From Roseateles koreensis (GTDB taxonomy: Bacteria > Pseudomonadota > Gammaproteobacteria > Burkholderiales > Burkholderiaceae_C), in the NCBI RefSeq assembly GCF_028595305.1, contig NZ_JAQQXS010000004.1, positions 1 to 64,000 of the forward strand: 64,000 bases of DNA, in the 5' to 3' direction. A program made the position numbers and the translations under genes. Of the stretch, positions 1 to 7,081 are shown piece after piece; the stretch's first letter is position 1; each line of letters starts with the position of its first letter. The notes beneath the pieces are model-generated. The model was given only the letters and a program-made list of their open reading frames with translations, ran no database searches and had not been told where the DNA came from.

Positions 1-66
1 GACAGTGAAATGCCTCAGCGCCGATGATAGTGCGGATTCCCGTGTGAAAGTAGGTCATCGTCAGGC
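1..66 (+). rRNA. rrf: 5S rRNA, 3' part (truncated by window start)
   Basis: The first 66 bases match the 3' half of a proteobacterial 5S rRNA: the conserved GCCGATGATAGTG stretch is followed by GATTCCCGTGTGAAAGTAGG and the terminal TCATCGTCAGGC. The 5' half lies outside the window. It marks the end of an rRNA operon transcribed on the plus strand, and a strong terminator follows 10 bases later. Recognised by recall of conserved 5S sequence; no alignment was run. Confidence 0.93.
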
Positions 67-75
67 TAATATCCA

Positions 76-113
76 GCAAAACCCCCTTCTCGTCAGAGTT
101 GGGGGTTTTTTGC
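76..113 (+). terminator. rho-independent terminator of the rRNA operon
   Basis: A stem of AAAACCCCC (78-86) pairs with GGGGGTTTT (101-109), with a 14-base loop, and runs into a T tract. It sits directly behind the 5S rRNA and is the expected rrn terminator. Confidence 0.9.
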
Positions 114-141
114 TTTTGTGGTTTCTACTTCGAATGCTACG

Positions 142-150
142 GCTTGTTCG
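142..150. repeat. left copy of a 9-bp direct repeat flanking the IS66 element
   Basis: GCTTGTTCG here recurs at 2486-2494, immediately outside the opposite end of the IS66 element. IS66-family elements duplicate 8 bp on insertion, so this is the likely target-site duplication. The left inverted repeat core begins at 155, which leaves about 4-5 bases (GTAGT) unaccounted for between the repeat and the repeat core; the exact element boundary is therefore uncertain. Confidence 0.6.
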
Positions 151-154
151 TAGT

Positions 155-180
155 GTAAGCGTCCAGCCAAGTCATGTTGA
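155..180. repeat. IS66 terminal inverted repeat, tnpC side
   Basis: The repeat starts GTAAGCGTCC and continues through CAGCCAAGTCATGTTGA. Its reverse complement matches 2460-2485 except at two positions. It closes the element 18 bases beyond the tnpC stop codon. Confidence 0.85.
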
Positions 181-197
181 CCGACGTGGCTCTGCAG

Positions 198-1787
198 TTA
201 CGCGGCGGCGGGTTTCCAGCGATGAGGCAGCAGTTCCCCGATGTCACGGTTCAACTGCGTCGGCAGCCGCGTGAGCACGTCGCGCATATAGGCGTATGGA
301 TCGTGTCCATTGAGCTTGGCCGACTGGATCAGGCTCATGATCGCCGCAGCCCTCTGCCCGGCCAACAGCGTCCCGACGAACAGCCAGTTCTTGCGGCCAG
401 TTGCCCATGGCCTGATCTGCTGTTCATCGAAGTTGTTGTCGATGGGCAATGCCGGATCGTCCAGGTAGCGCGTGAGCGCAGCCCAGCGTTTGAGGCTGTA
501 GTCCATCGCCTTCGAGGTGGCGCTGCCCTCCGGAACCTTGGCGCGGTATGTGGCGAGCCAGTCATGCAGCGCCGTAGCAATCGGCGCCGCTCGCGTTCGT
601 CGCTCTCGCAGCCTGTCATCCGGTGAGCGCGCCTTGATCTCGCGCTCGATGCCGTAGAGCTGGCCCATGAGGTCAATGGCCGTTGCAGCCAGCGTGCTCT
701 TGTTGGCCAGATGCAGTTCAACGAACTTGCGCCGGGCGTGCGCCATGCAGCCGGCCTCCGTGATGCCAGCGGCAAACAGCGCCTTGTAGCCCGAGTAGTC
801 GTCGCAGACCAAGCTGCCTCGCCAGGCCTGCGGTGTGCCGTGGCCGAGGAAGGCGCGAGGGTGCTCGCCGGAGCGGCTCTCGGTGAAGTCGTAGACCACC
901 AGGCGCAGCGGCTCGAAGGCGCCGCTGGCGTAGGCCCAGAGATAGGCGCGATGGGTCTTGCCAGTTCCCGGAGCCAGCATCGCCACCGGCGTCTCATCGG
1001 CATGCAGCACGGGCCGAGCCAGCAACTCTGCCTTCATGGCGTCCACGAGCGGCTGCAGACGCATGCCGCACACGCCCACCCAGGCCGCCAGCGTCGAGCG
1101 TGGGATGGCCAAGCCGGCGCGCTCGAAGATGGCTTCCTGCCGATACAGCGGTAGGTGGTCAGCATGCTTGGCCACCAGCACATGCGCGAGCAAGCCCGAG
1201 GTGGGCAAGCCCTTATCGATGATCTCGGCCGGCACAGGGGCTTGCGTCAACGTGCGGCACTGGGAGCAGGTCCACTTGCCCCGCACATGGCGCACCACGG
1301 TGAAGCTGCCGGGTGTGTAGTCGAGCTTCTCGCTGACGTCCTCGCCGATGCGCATCAACTGGCAACCGCAGGCGCACATCGTGTTCGCGGGCTCGTGATG
1401 CCGATCCACACGGGGCAGGTGCGGCGGCAGGGCCGCGCGCTTGGGCCGCTCGGGCGGCACATCACCGGGCTTGCGCTTGGCCGCGAGCAGCTCGGCCAGC
1501 TGCGTTTCAAGGGCGGCAAGATCGGTATCGACGGCCTCGTCGAAGAGGGCCTTCTGCTCGGCATCGAGTTGCTCGCTCTTCTTGCCGAACTTCACCCGGC
1601 GCAGTTGCGCCATCTCGAAGCTCAGCTTCTCGATCTTGGCATCGCGCCATTCGATCTCGTGGCGGTCGCGGGCCTGGCGATCCACCAGTTCCAGCAGCTT
1701 GGCGCCGATGTGCGAGAGCCCCGCTGCGTCGAGCGAGGCGATGTCTTCTGCACTCAAGGAGGGGGCCGGGGGCGAAGCGACTGCCAT
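198..1787 (-). CDS. tnpC: IS66 family transposase TnpC (DDE)
   Basis: This is the catalytic transposase of the IS66 element, acting on the element's own ends. At 529 residues it has the family's usual length. An N-terminal coiled-coil region (about 35-100, leucine rich) is followed by a zinc-finger-like domain (CACGC near 138 and CSQC near 175). The DDE_Tnp_IS66 core has the first Asp in VLHADETPV (about 263), the second in VCDDYSGY, and Glu in IDNNFDEQQIRP followed by GRKNWLF. The C-terminal HRWKP tail is also typical. No frameshift or stop is seen, so the gene itself is probably intact. Its start lies 67 bases after the tnpB remnant. Confidence 0.95.
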   Translation of the reverse strand: MAVASPPAPSLSAEDIASLDAAGLSHIGAKLLELVDRQARDRHEIEWRDAKIEKLSFEMAQLRRVKFGKKSEQLDAEQKALFDEAVDTDLAALETQLAELLAAKRKPGDVPPERPKRAALPPHLPRVDRHHEPANTMCACGCQLMRIGEDVSEKLDYTPGSFTVVRHVRGKWTCSQCRTLTQAPVPAEIIDKGLPTSGLLAHVLVAKHADHLPLYRQEAIFERAGLAIPRSTLAAWVGVCGMRLQPLVDAMKAELLARPVLHADETPVAMLAPGTGKTHRAYLWAYASGAFEPLRLVVYDFTESRSGEHPRAFLGHGTPQAWRGSLVCDDYSGYKALFAAGITEAGCMAHARRKFVELHLANKSTLAATAIDLMGQLYGIEREIKARSPDDRLRERRTRAAPIATALHDWLATYRAKVPEGSATSKAMDYSLKRWAALTRYLDDPALPIDNNFDEQQIRPWATGRKNWLFVGTLLAGQRAAAIMSLIQSAKLNGHDPYAYMRDVLTRLPTQLNRDIGELLPHRWKPAAA

Positions 1788-1854
1788 GTCGGCAGTGTGA
1801 ACAAGGACGCCGCCGTGCGCATCGGCACAGGCACCGATTGATGCGCAACTCGCC

Positions 1855-2018
1855 CTACAGCAAGTCGATGGCGCCGCCCTCGCCGATGCGCTGCCAGGGC
1901 AGTCCCAGCACGAGCGCCTGCAGCTGTGCGGACGTCAGCTGCATCTCATCGCCGTTTCGGTGCCGGCGCGCATGTCCAGCGGCTCGACGGCGAGCCACAT
2001 CGCGTCGATGCGGGTCAA
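1855..2018 (-). pseudogene. tnpB: IS66 accessory gene tnpB, internally deleted and frameshifted
   Basis: IS66 TnpB is normally about 115 residues; here only 164 bp remain between tnpA and tnpC. Reading from the TTG at 2018 gives a TnpB-like N-terminus (RIDAMWLAVEPLDMRAGTET), then the frame hits a TGA after five more codons. In another frame the family's C-terminus follows at once (MQLTSAQLQALVLGLPWQRI ... ending at a TAG at 1855). The middle of the protein, about 180 bp, is missing and the two ends are out of frame. The TTG overlaps the tnpA stop codon, as in intact IS66 elements. TnpB is needed for transposition in studied IS66 elements, so this copy is likely immobile unless helped in trans. 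Confidence 0.85.
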
Positions 2019-2398
2019 CTCAGCAACTCACGCAAGCAGCTCGCGCACGCAGCGGCAGCGCTGACCGGCCACAACACGGTGATCGCGGTCGAACCCCGTT
2101 GCACGTCGATGCGGATCGGTGCAGGCGCGGGCTCCAGTGCCTGCTCCGATGGAACAGTAGGCATCGGCACGGGGAGGAAGTCGGCGTGCGTGGGCAGCGA
2201 CGCCAGCTCGGCACGCGGCGGTACTGCCGTCGATGCCAGGGACATCAGCACCCAACGGCGCAGCAGATTGGCATTGATGCCGTTGGCCATCGCCACGGCC
2301 GCCATCGACACACCCGGCTGCTTACTCGCTTCGACGACGTGCGCCTTGAATTCGTCGCTATGGACTCGCCGCCAACGTCCGCCTGTTCCCTGCTCCAT
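2015..2398 (-). CDS. tnpA: IS66 accessory protein TnpA (HTH)
   Basis: This is the small helix-turn-helix protein of IS66 elements. It begins at the ATG at 2398 (MEQGTGGRWRRVHSDEF), giving 127 residues; the frame is open further upstream into the terminal repeat but that extension has no family support. The HTH segment (about 14-50) includes EASKQPGVSMAAVAMANGIN followed by LLRRWV, the family's hallmark. The C-terminal half is the usual variable region ending near a domain that binds DNA or partner proteins. The stop overlaps the start of the tnpB remnant. Confidence 0.88.
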   Translation of the reverse strand: MEQGTGGRWRRVHSDEFKAHVVEASKQPGVSMAAVAMANGINANLLRRWVLMSLASTAVPPRAELASLPTHADFLPVPMPTVPSEQALEPAPAPIRIDVQRGSTAITVLWPVSAAAACASCLRELLS

Positions 2399-2459
2399 GG
2401 TGCACACGTATCCGTTTAGTTCTTGATGGATACGAGCATCCTTGGTTCCGCTCAGCGGA

Positions 2460-2485
2460 TCAACATGACTTGGCTGGCCGCTTAT
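2460..2485. repeat. IS66 terminal inverted repeat, tnpA side
   Basis: TCAACATGACTTGGCTGGCC followed by GCTTAT is the inverted partner of 155-180. The terminal base differs (an A where the other end has G) and one internal base is changed. Confidence 0.85.
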
Positions 2486-2494
2486 GCTTGTTCG
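2486..2494. repeat. right copy of the 9-bp direct repeat flanking IS66
   Basis: GCTTGTTCG directly abuts the right inverted repeat and equals 142-150, consistent with an IS66-type 8-bp target-site duplication plus one chance base. Confidence 0.6.
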
Positions 2495-2507
2495 GCAAAT
2501 GGACGCT

Positions 2508-2879
2508 TCAGCGATTGCTAGCGCCATTTGGGCTGGCGGTGTGAGTTGCCGGCGCCCGATAGCCCGGATCAATTTCGGACCAGTAATAACTCATCTCGCC
2601 AGATTCACGGGCGCGTTTGAGTTCAGCCACCACGTTGGCCCGTGTTTTGAAACCGGCTGCAGTAGGCTCTTTCTCCATCAATGCGACCGGATCGATGGCG
2701 ACCTTGGGGGCTATGGGTATTGCAGTTGCAGCAGTCGCCCTTGCTGTTGCCGTGGTGGCGGCCGCTGCTGTGGTTTCGGCCGTTCTCAACGCCGCGGGTT
2801 CTTGGGTCGGCATTGCATCTTGGGCCAGTGCTCCTCCAGCAAGCAGGAGTAGGGAAAAGAGGTGGGTGTGCGTGCGCAT
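2508..2879 (-). CDS. small secreted protein, DUF4148-like
   Basis: The 123-residue product starts with a clear Sec signal peptide (MRTHTHLFSLLLLAGGALA, cleavage before QDA). An Ala/Thr-rich low-complexity linker (about 30-57) leads to a short conserved-looking block, TAAGFKTRANVVAELKRARE followed by SGEMSYYWSEIDPGY (about 73-108). The KTRxxVVAEL pattern resembles the short DUF4148 motif common in secreted Burkholderiales proteins, but the match is weak and function is unknown. The gene ends only 23 bp from the IS66 end, so the insertion may have removed its downstream neighbour or terminator. It stands alone on its strand. Confidence 0.65.
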   Translation of the reverse strand: MRTHTHLFSLLLLAGGALAQDAMPTQEPAALRTAETTAAAATTATARATAATAIPIAPKVAIDPVALMEKEPTAAGFKTRANVVAELKRARESGEMSYYWSEIDPGYRAPATHTASPNGASNR

Positions 2880-3196
2880 GATGCGGGTCCTCGGGTTAAG
2901 TCAGCGTGCCGGACGTCAAGCGTCGGTGTCTTCGCGGGATGGCCTGACCGACGAAGGGCGATCGCCAAATCGGTGAAAGCGCCGTTATGCACGTCGTTGT
3001 ACGTTGGACGCAGCTTGGCGCGCAGCCCATGCGACCGGGCGGGAAGTTCCGTGCAATCTCAGGGGCTTACCCCTTCGCTGTCGATGACGGCAGCTGCACG
3101 GACGCACGAATGGCGTGCAGATATAACGTTAGGCGGACCGTCTCCATATATCAAAGCCGATCGTCGCCGGACTCCATACAATTAGGGAGGTACACG
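2880..3196. other. intergenic region without a supported gene
   Basis: These 317 bases between modC and the secreted-protein gene hold no convincing frame in either direction. They should contain the promoter of the minus-strand gene at 2508-2879. GATATA at 3120-3125 and TATATC at 3147-3152 form an inverted pair 21 bases apart, a layout that recalls a regulator half-site pair, but nothing more can be said. Confidence 0.5.
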
Positions 3197-4318
3197 CTAC
3201 ATCAGCGCCACACCCTTGATCTGCGCATGCAGATATTCACCGGGCTGCAGTGCTAGCGTTGCTAGGCTGCGCCGCGTGATGCGGGCCAGCAGCGGCCAGC
3301 CTGCATGTGCTTGGTTGAGTTGGAGGCGCAGCAGGGCGGTATGGGGCTCCAGGTAGATGGACTCCAGCCGTGCCGGCAGCACATTGAGGATGCTGGTTTC
3401 GAGTGGGGCCTGTCGGGCCACACTCACATCGCGTGCCAGTACTCGGGCGCGCACTGCGCTGCCTAGGGCCTGGCGTGTCTGGCCGACCCACAGTGTGGCG
3501 CCGGCGCGACCGATCTGCGTCAAGCCGTGCTGCTCGTCGTGCGCCAGCACTTCGGCTTCGAGCACTACGCTGGCGTCGTCTAACCGGTTGGGTGACATCT
3601 CTGGCCGGGCCAGCAGCTCAAGCAAGGGGCCGGCCGCCTCGACTCGGCCTGCGCGTAGCAGCACCAGATGGTTGGCCAGCCGTGCCACTTCGTCCATGGA
3701 GTGGCTGACATAGACGATGGGCAGGTCCAACTCCGCTTGCAGGCGCTCAAGATAGGGCAGGATCTCGGCCTTGCGTGCCGCGTCCAGCGCGGCCAGGGGC
3801 TCGTCCATTAACAAGAGTCGCGGCTCGGCGGCCAGGGCACGGGCGATGGCTACGCGTTGGCGCTCGCCACCCGACAAGGTGTCTGGGCGCCGCGCTAACA
3901 AGTGGCCGATGCCTAGCAATTCAAGCAAGACGGGCAGCTCCCCCGGGCCGGCGCCGGATCCTGCCTTGCTTCCTTGGCTGTGTCTATCTTTGCTGCTGCG
4001 GCGTCGGCCATATTCCAGATTGCCGCGCACATCGAGATGCGGGAACAGCGCGGACTCCTGGATCACATAGCCGATGGGGCGTTGCCAGGTCGGCACAAAG
4101 TGCCGACGGGCATCGTCCTGCCAGACTTCGTCACCCAAGCTCACCCGGCCCTGGGCACGCTCCAGTCCGGCCAGCGAGCGCAACACTGTGGTCTTGCCGC
4201 AGCCGGAGGGGCCCACCAGGGCGCTGACGCCACGGCCCGGCAATTGCAGGTCGATGTCTAGCGAAAAATCCTGCCGCTGCAGATGCAATTGCAGGCCGAT
4301 CGTGTGTGACCCGGTCAT
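3197..4318 (-). CDS. modC: molybdate ABC transporter ATP-binding protein ModC
   Basis: ModC hydrolyses ATP at the cytoplasmic face to drive molybdate import through ModB. The 373-residue protein has Walker A GPSGCGKTT (36-44), the ABC signature LSGGERQRVAIARAL with Walker B LLLMDEPLAALD, and an H-loop segment VYVSHSMDEV. Beyond about residue 290 a C-terminal MOP/TOBE-like domain (LPARLESIYLEPHTALLRLQ) would bind molybdate. A Ser/Gly-rich insertion (around SSKDRHSQGSKAGSGAGPG) lies between Walker A and the signature and is longer than usual. The start overlaps the modB stop by 4 bases, so the two are translationally coupled. Confidence 0.95.
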   Translation of the reverse strand: MTGSHTIGLQLHLQRQDFSLDIDLQLPGRGVSALVGPSGCGKTTVLRSLAGLERAQGRVSLGDEVWQDDARRHFVPTWQRPIGYVIQESALFPHLDVRGNLEYGRRRSSKDRHSQGSKAGSGAGPGELPVLLELLGIGHLLARRPDTLSGGERQRVAIARALAAEPRLLLMDEPLAALDAARKAEILPYLERLQAELDLPIVYVSHSMDEVARLANHLVLLRAGRVEAAGPLLELLARPEMSPNRLDDASVVLEAEVLAHDEQHGLTQIGRAGATLWVGQTRQALGSAVRARVLARDVSVARQAPLETSILNVLPARLESIYLEPHTALLRLQLNQAHAGWPLLARITRRSLATLALQPGEYLHAQIKGVALM

Positions 4319-5001
4319 GCTCTGTCTTCCTGACGCTGGCGGCGAGGCCGGTTGCTCAGATAGAGCGTCAGCAGCACCACCAGCGCAAACGCCACCATGC
4401 CGGCGGAGAGTTGTTGGGCTTCGGCAAATTCGCCGGCTTCCACATGGTCGTAAATGGCCACCGAGAGCACCCGTGTACGGTCCGGGATATTGCCACCCAG
4501 CATCAGCACCACGCCAAACTCGCCCACCGTGTGCGCAAAACCCAGCACGCTGGCCGTCAGAAGGCCCGGCCTCGCCAAGGGTAGGGCGACGCTGAAGAAC
4601 CGGTCAAGCGGCGCGGCACGCAAGCTGGCGGCCGCCTCCAGTAGGCGCTCGGGAATGGCCTCGAAGGCTTGCTGCAGTGGTTGCACGACAAAAGGCATCG
4701 AGTACAGCACTGAACCCACCACCAAACCGCCAAAGCTGAAAGGCAGGCGCCCCAATCCCAGCCACTCCGTCAGGCGGCCCACCGGGCCCTGTGGCCCCAT
4801 CAGGAGCAACAGGTAAAAGCCCAGCACCGAGGGTGGCAGCACCAGAGGCATGGCCACCAGCGAGGCCCACAGCGGCTTGAAGATTGAGCGCGTGCGCGCG
4901 AGCCACCAAGCCAGCGGCGTACCCAGCAACAGCAGCAGCAAGGTGCTGAGCCCCGCCAACTCGGCGCTCAGGCGGACGGCGCTCCAGGTGGCGGGTGTCA
5001 T
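4315..5001 (-). CDS. modB: molybdate ABC transporter permease ModB
   Basis: ModB is the membrane channel of the molybdate importer. The 228-residue protein has five to six hydrophobic segments and the binding-protein-dependent permease loop (EAAASLRAAPLDRFFSVALPLARPG, about 142-166) that docks on ModC. PLVLPPSVLGFYLLLLMG and LGFAHTVGEFGVVLMLGGN are family hallmarks. It lies 9 bases after modA and overlaps modC by 4 bases, forming a modABC operon on the minus strand. Confidence 0.95.
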   Translation of the reverse strand: MTPATWSAVRLSAELAGLSTLLLLLLGTPLAWWLARTRSIFKPLWASLVAMPLVLPPSVLGFYLLLLMGPQGPVGRLTEWLGLGRLPFSFGGLVVGSVLYSMPFVVQPLQQAFEAIPERLLEAAASLRAAPLDRFFSVALPLARPGLLTASVLGFAHTVGEFGVVLMLGGNIPDRTRVLSVAIYDHVEAGEFAEAQQLSAGMVAFALVVLLTLYLSNRPRRQRQEDRA

Positions 5002-5010
5002 TGCCTGCCT

Positions 5011-5772
5011 TCAGTGGCCGTAGCCATAGGCTTGGATCATGGCCTTGGCTGGGGCGCTCTTCAGATAGGCCAGCAGCGCGGCGGCTGCGGCTTGCTTTTC
5101 ACCCGGTTTGAGCAGCACGGCATCTTGGCGGATTTCACCGTACAAGGCCTGCGGTACCAGCCAATAGGAGCCGGCAACTGGCTTGCCCGGTGGCGCGACC
5201 TGAGACAGCGCAACGAATCCCAGCTCCGCATTGCCGCTGGCAACGAATTGGTAGGCTTGAGCGATGCTCTCAGCGGTCACCAGCTTGGGGGCAACGGCCG
5301 CCTCCAGGCCACGCGCTTTCAGCACCTCAACCCCGGCTCGGCCATAGGGCGCAAGTTTGGGGTTGGCAACCGCCAAGTGCGTGAATTTGCCCGACGCCAG
5401 CACCAAGCCTTGCGCGTCCACCAGCCCCGGCTGGGGGCTCCACAGCACCAGGCGGCCGATGGCATAGGTGAACTGGCTGCCGGCCACGGCGTGTCCCTCG
5501 GCGATCAATTTGGCGGGCGTCTCGTCGTCGGCGGCGATCAGCACCTGGAAGGGCGCACCGGCCGCGATCTGGCTGTAGAACTTGCCGGTCGAGCCGGACG
5601 AGATCTTCAACGTGTGGCCTGTGGCTGTGCTGAAGCCTTCGGCAATGCGTGCCAGTGGCACGGCGAAGTTGGCCGCCACTGCAACCAGTACTTCATCGGC
5701 CCGGGCCGGCTGTGTTGCCAGGGCCAGGGCGCCCCACACCGCGAGGGTGTTCAAGCCGAATTTTTGGTTCAT
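5011..5772 (-). CDS. modA: molybdate-binding periplasmic protein ModA
   Basis: ModA captures molybdate (or tungstate) in the periplasm and delivers it to ModBC. The 253-residue precursor has a signal peptide ending at PARA (about residue 25), then VLVAVAANFAVPLARIAEGF and SSGSTGKFYSQIAAGAPFQV, which are the oxyanion-binding N-terminal motifs of the family. The C-terminal half carries AESIAQAYQFVASGNAELGF, also typical. It is the first gene of modABC and has a good ribosome binding site (GAGGAG 8 bases upstream of ATG). No ModE gene is in the window. Confidence 0.95.
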   Translation of the reverse strand: MNQKFGLNTLAVWGALALATQPARADEVLVAVAANFAVPLARIAEGFSTATGHTLKISSGSTGKFYSQIAAGAPFQVLIAADDETPAKLIAEGHAVAGSQFTYAIGRLVLWSPQPGLVDAQGLVLASGKFTHLAVANPKLAPYGRAGVEVLKARGLEAAVAPKLVTAESIAQAYQFVASGNAELGFVALSQVAPPGKPVAGSYWLVPQALYGEIRQDAVLLKPGEKQAAAAALLAYLKSAPAKAMIQAYGYGH

Positions 5773-6121
5773 CTGCGTTTCTCCTCAAATAGAAATTCGG
5801 TCAACTGTCGATCAATGCAGGCATCAATCGGTCACCGCGAGAATCACGATGGAGACCTTGAAGTCCGCGCAGGAACTCACCCCCATGGCGCTGCGACCGC
5901 CGCCAAGTTGGGGTTTCATGAGCTTACGATTTTTTTGACGAAATGACTTGGCAGTCCATAGGCACTGCCAATTCGAAATTGGCCCAGGCAGGCGTCGCGC
6001 AAATTCTAGGGCACGTGCATGATGATCCGAGGAGGGCCGTCAAACTTGGAGGACAAGGCCTCGCGAGGCATCTGAGATTCGGCGCCCAATAGATCAAGCG
6101 CGAAGCTGCCCTCGCCGCCCT
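5773..6121. other. modA upstream region
   Basis: This 349-base gap precedes modA. It holds two overlapping palindromes (5949-5982), a plus-strand 29-codon frame at 5849-5938 that cannot be supported, and next to the MBL gene a minus-strand coding-like frame that ends with TAG at 6006. No full gene is supported. Confidence 0.5.
5949..5982. promoter_or_regulatory. two overlapping inverted repeats upstream of modA
   Basis: TGGCAGT (5949-5955) is repeated inverted as ACTGCCA (5964-5970), and CCAATT (5968-5973) is repeated inverted as AATTGG (5977-5982) with a 3-base spacer. The pair lies about 180-210 bases upstream of the modA start. The sequence does not match the enterobacterial ModE site, so the binding factor, if any, is unknown. 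It could also be the remains of a terminator for the MBL transcript, though no T tract follows. Confidence 0.4.
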
Positions 6122-7081
6122 TCAGCGCTGCGGAGGGACGCTCAGTTGCGCATCGTTCAAGGCGAGCTGGCCGTTTTGTGCCAATTCAGCCAACAAGCTT
6201 TCAGACCATTGGCGCAGCGGCTGGTGGCTGAAATGGCCGCGCCACAGGGCACAGTGAACGGGCGTGTTGTCCAACCCGCCGAGAAATTGCGCCGCGCTTT
6301 GTGCGCCTACGTCCAGCAGGCGGAACATGATCAAGGCTTTGGCGGCGTGGCTCGCATGGCGACTCGGGTTTTGCCGGAAGTAGGTCAAACGTTGTCGAGC
6401 AGTACGCATGGCCCCCTCAACATCGCTGAAGGGGCTCCCGTGGCCCGGAATGACATAGCGCACGGGAAGCGTGGTGATGAGGTCGAGCGTGGCCTCGACT
6501 TCCGCGAATCCCCGGTCGACCCCGGCTCCGCCTTCAATGGCCGGAAAAACAATGCCAAAGCCGTGCTGCCAAAGGGCGTCTGCGGAGATCAGGATGCCGG
6601 AGTCGGGCTCGAATAACACAACAGAGTGCGGGTCATGGCCGGGCGCGGCGTGCACCTGCCAGCGCCTGTGCCCCTGCACAATCTCTTCGCCCGGCGTCAG
6701 CGCATAGCTTGGGGTGAAGCGCGGGCAATGCTGGCCGGAGTCGGCGTAGCTGAGCGCAGCTTCATCCCATCGCGCGGCCGCGTCAAACTCGCCTGGAGGG
6801 ATGGCGATCGGGCAGTTGAATTGCTGGCTGAGCTTTGCATTGCCGCCGCAGTGGTCTGAATGCAGGTGGGTGTTGACAATCAAGCGCAGCGCCGGGCTGG
6901 TGTGGGCATGGGCTGACAGCGCCTGTTGTACCAGCGCCGCTGTTTGCGCCTGGTGGCTGTGGTAGCCAGTGTCGACCAGCACTGCGCCTTGGTGTTCGTC
7001 GAAGAGGATGACCGAGTTGGAGGAGAGCCAGCCGCGTTCCAGCACGGTGACGTCGGCGGGCAGGGCGAACGGAGACATCAA
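6122..7081 (-). CDS. MBL-fold metallo-hydrolase
   Basis: The 319-residue protein is a metallo-beta-lactamase-fold hydrolase: THLHSDHCGG (71-80) gives the HxHxDH metal site, a further His comes from APGHDPHS and another from PGHGSP (about 215). The substrate cannot be told from sequence; related enzymes include thioesterases, lactonases and quinoprotein-relay-like proteins. The C-terminal extension (about 250-319) is family specific. Its start overlaps the fadD stop by 4 bases, so it is coupled to an acyl-CoA ligase, which makes an acyl-thioester or lactone substrate plausible. It is the last gene of the operon. Confidence 0.88.
   Translation of the reverse strand: MMSPFALPADVTVLERGWLSSNSVILFDEHQGAVLVDTGYHSHQAQTAALVQQALSAHAHTSPALRLIVNTHLHSDHCGGNAKLSQQFNCPIAIPPGEFDAAARWDEAALSYADSGQHCPRFTPSYALTPGEEIVQGHRRWQVHAAPGHDPHSVVLFEPDSGILISADALWQHGFGIVFPAIEGGAGVDRGFAEVEATLDLITTLPVRYVIPGHGSPFSDVEGAMRTARQRLTYFRQNPSRHASHAAKALIMFRLLDVGAQSAAQFLGGLDNTPVHCALWRGHFSHQPLRQWSESLLAELAQNGQLALNDAQLSVPPQR

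Larger units (their letters stand above)
150..2485 (-). mobile_element. IS66-family insertion sequence (tnpA, broken tnpB, tnpC)
   Basis: The element is about 2.3 kb and oriented on the minus strand with the three-gene order tnpA-tnpB-tnpC typical of IS66. Terminal inverted repeats lie at 155-180 and 2460-2485, differ at only two positions, and carry the GTAAGCG-type end of the family. A 9-bp direct repeat flanks it. It landed between an rRNA operon terminator and a small secreted-protein gene. TnpC and TnpA look intact, but TnpB has lost its centre, so this copy is probably unable to move by itself. Confidence 0.88.

Noticed and set aside
3120-3152. GATATA/TATATC pair and a GTTAGGC core (3128-3134), reminiscent of an integron attC site
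   Set aside because: Only one core-like heptamer was found, with no inverse core and no stem connecting a partner, and no integrase is present.
5849-5938. 29-codon plus-strand frame in the modA upstream region
   Set aside because: Too short, no recognisable ribosome binding site and no domain; cannot be distinguished from chance.
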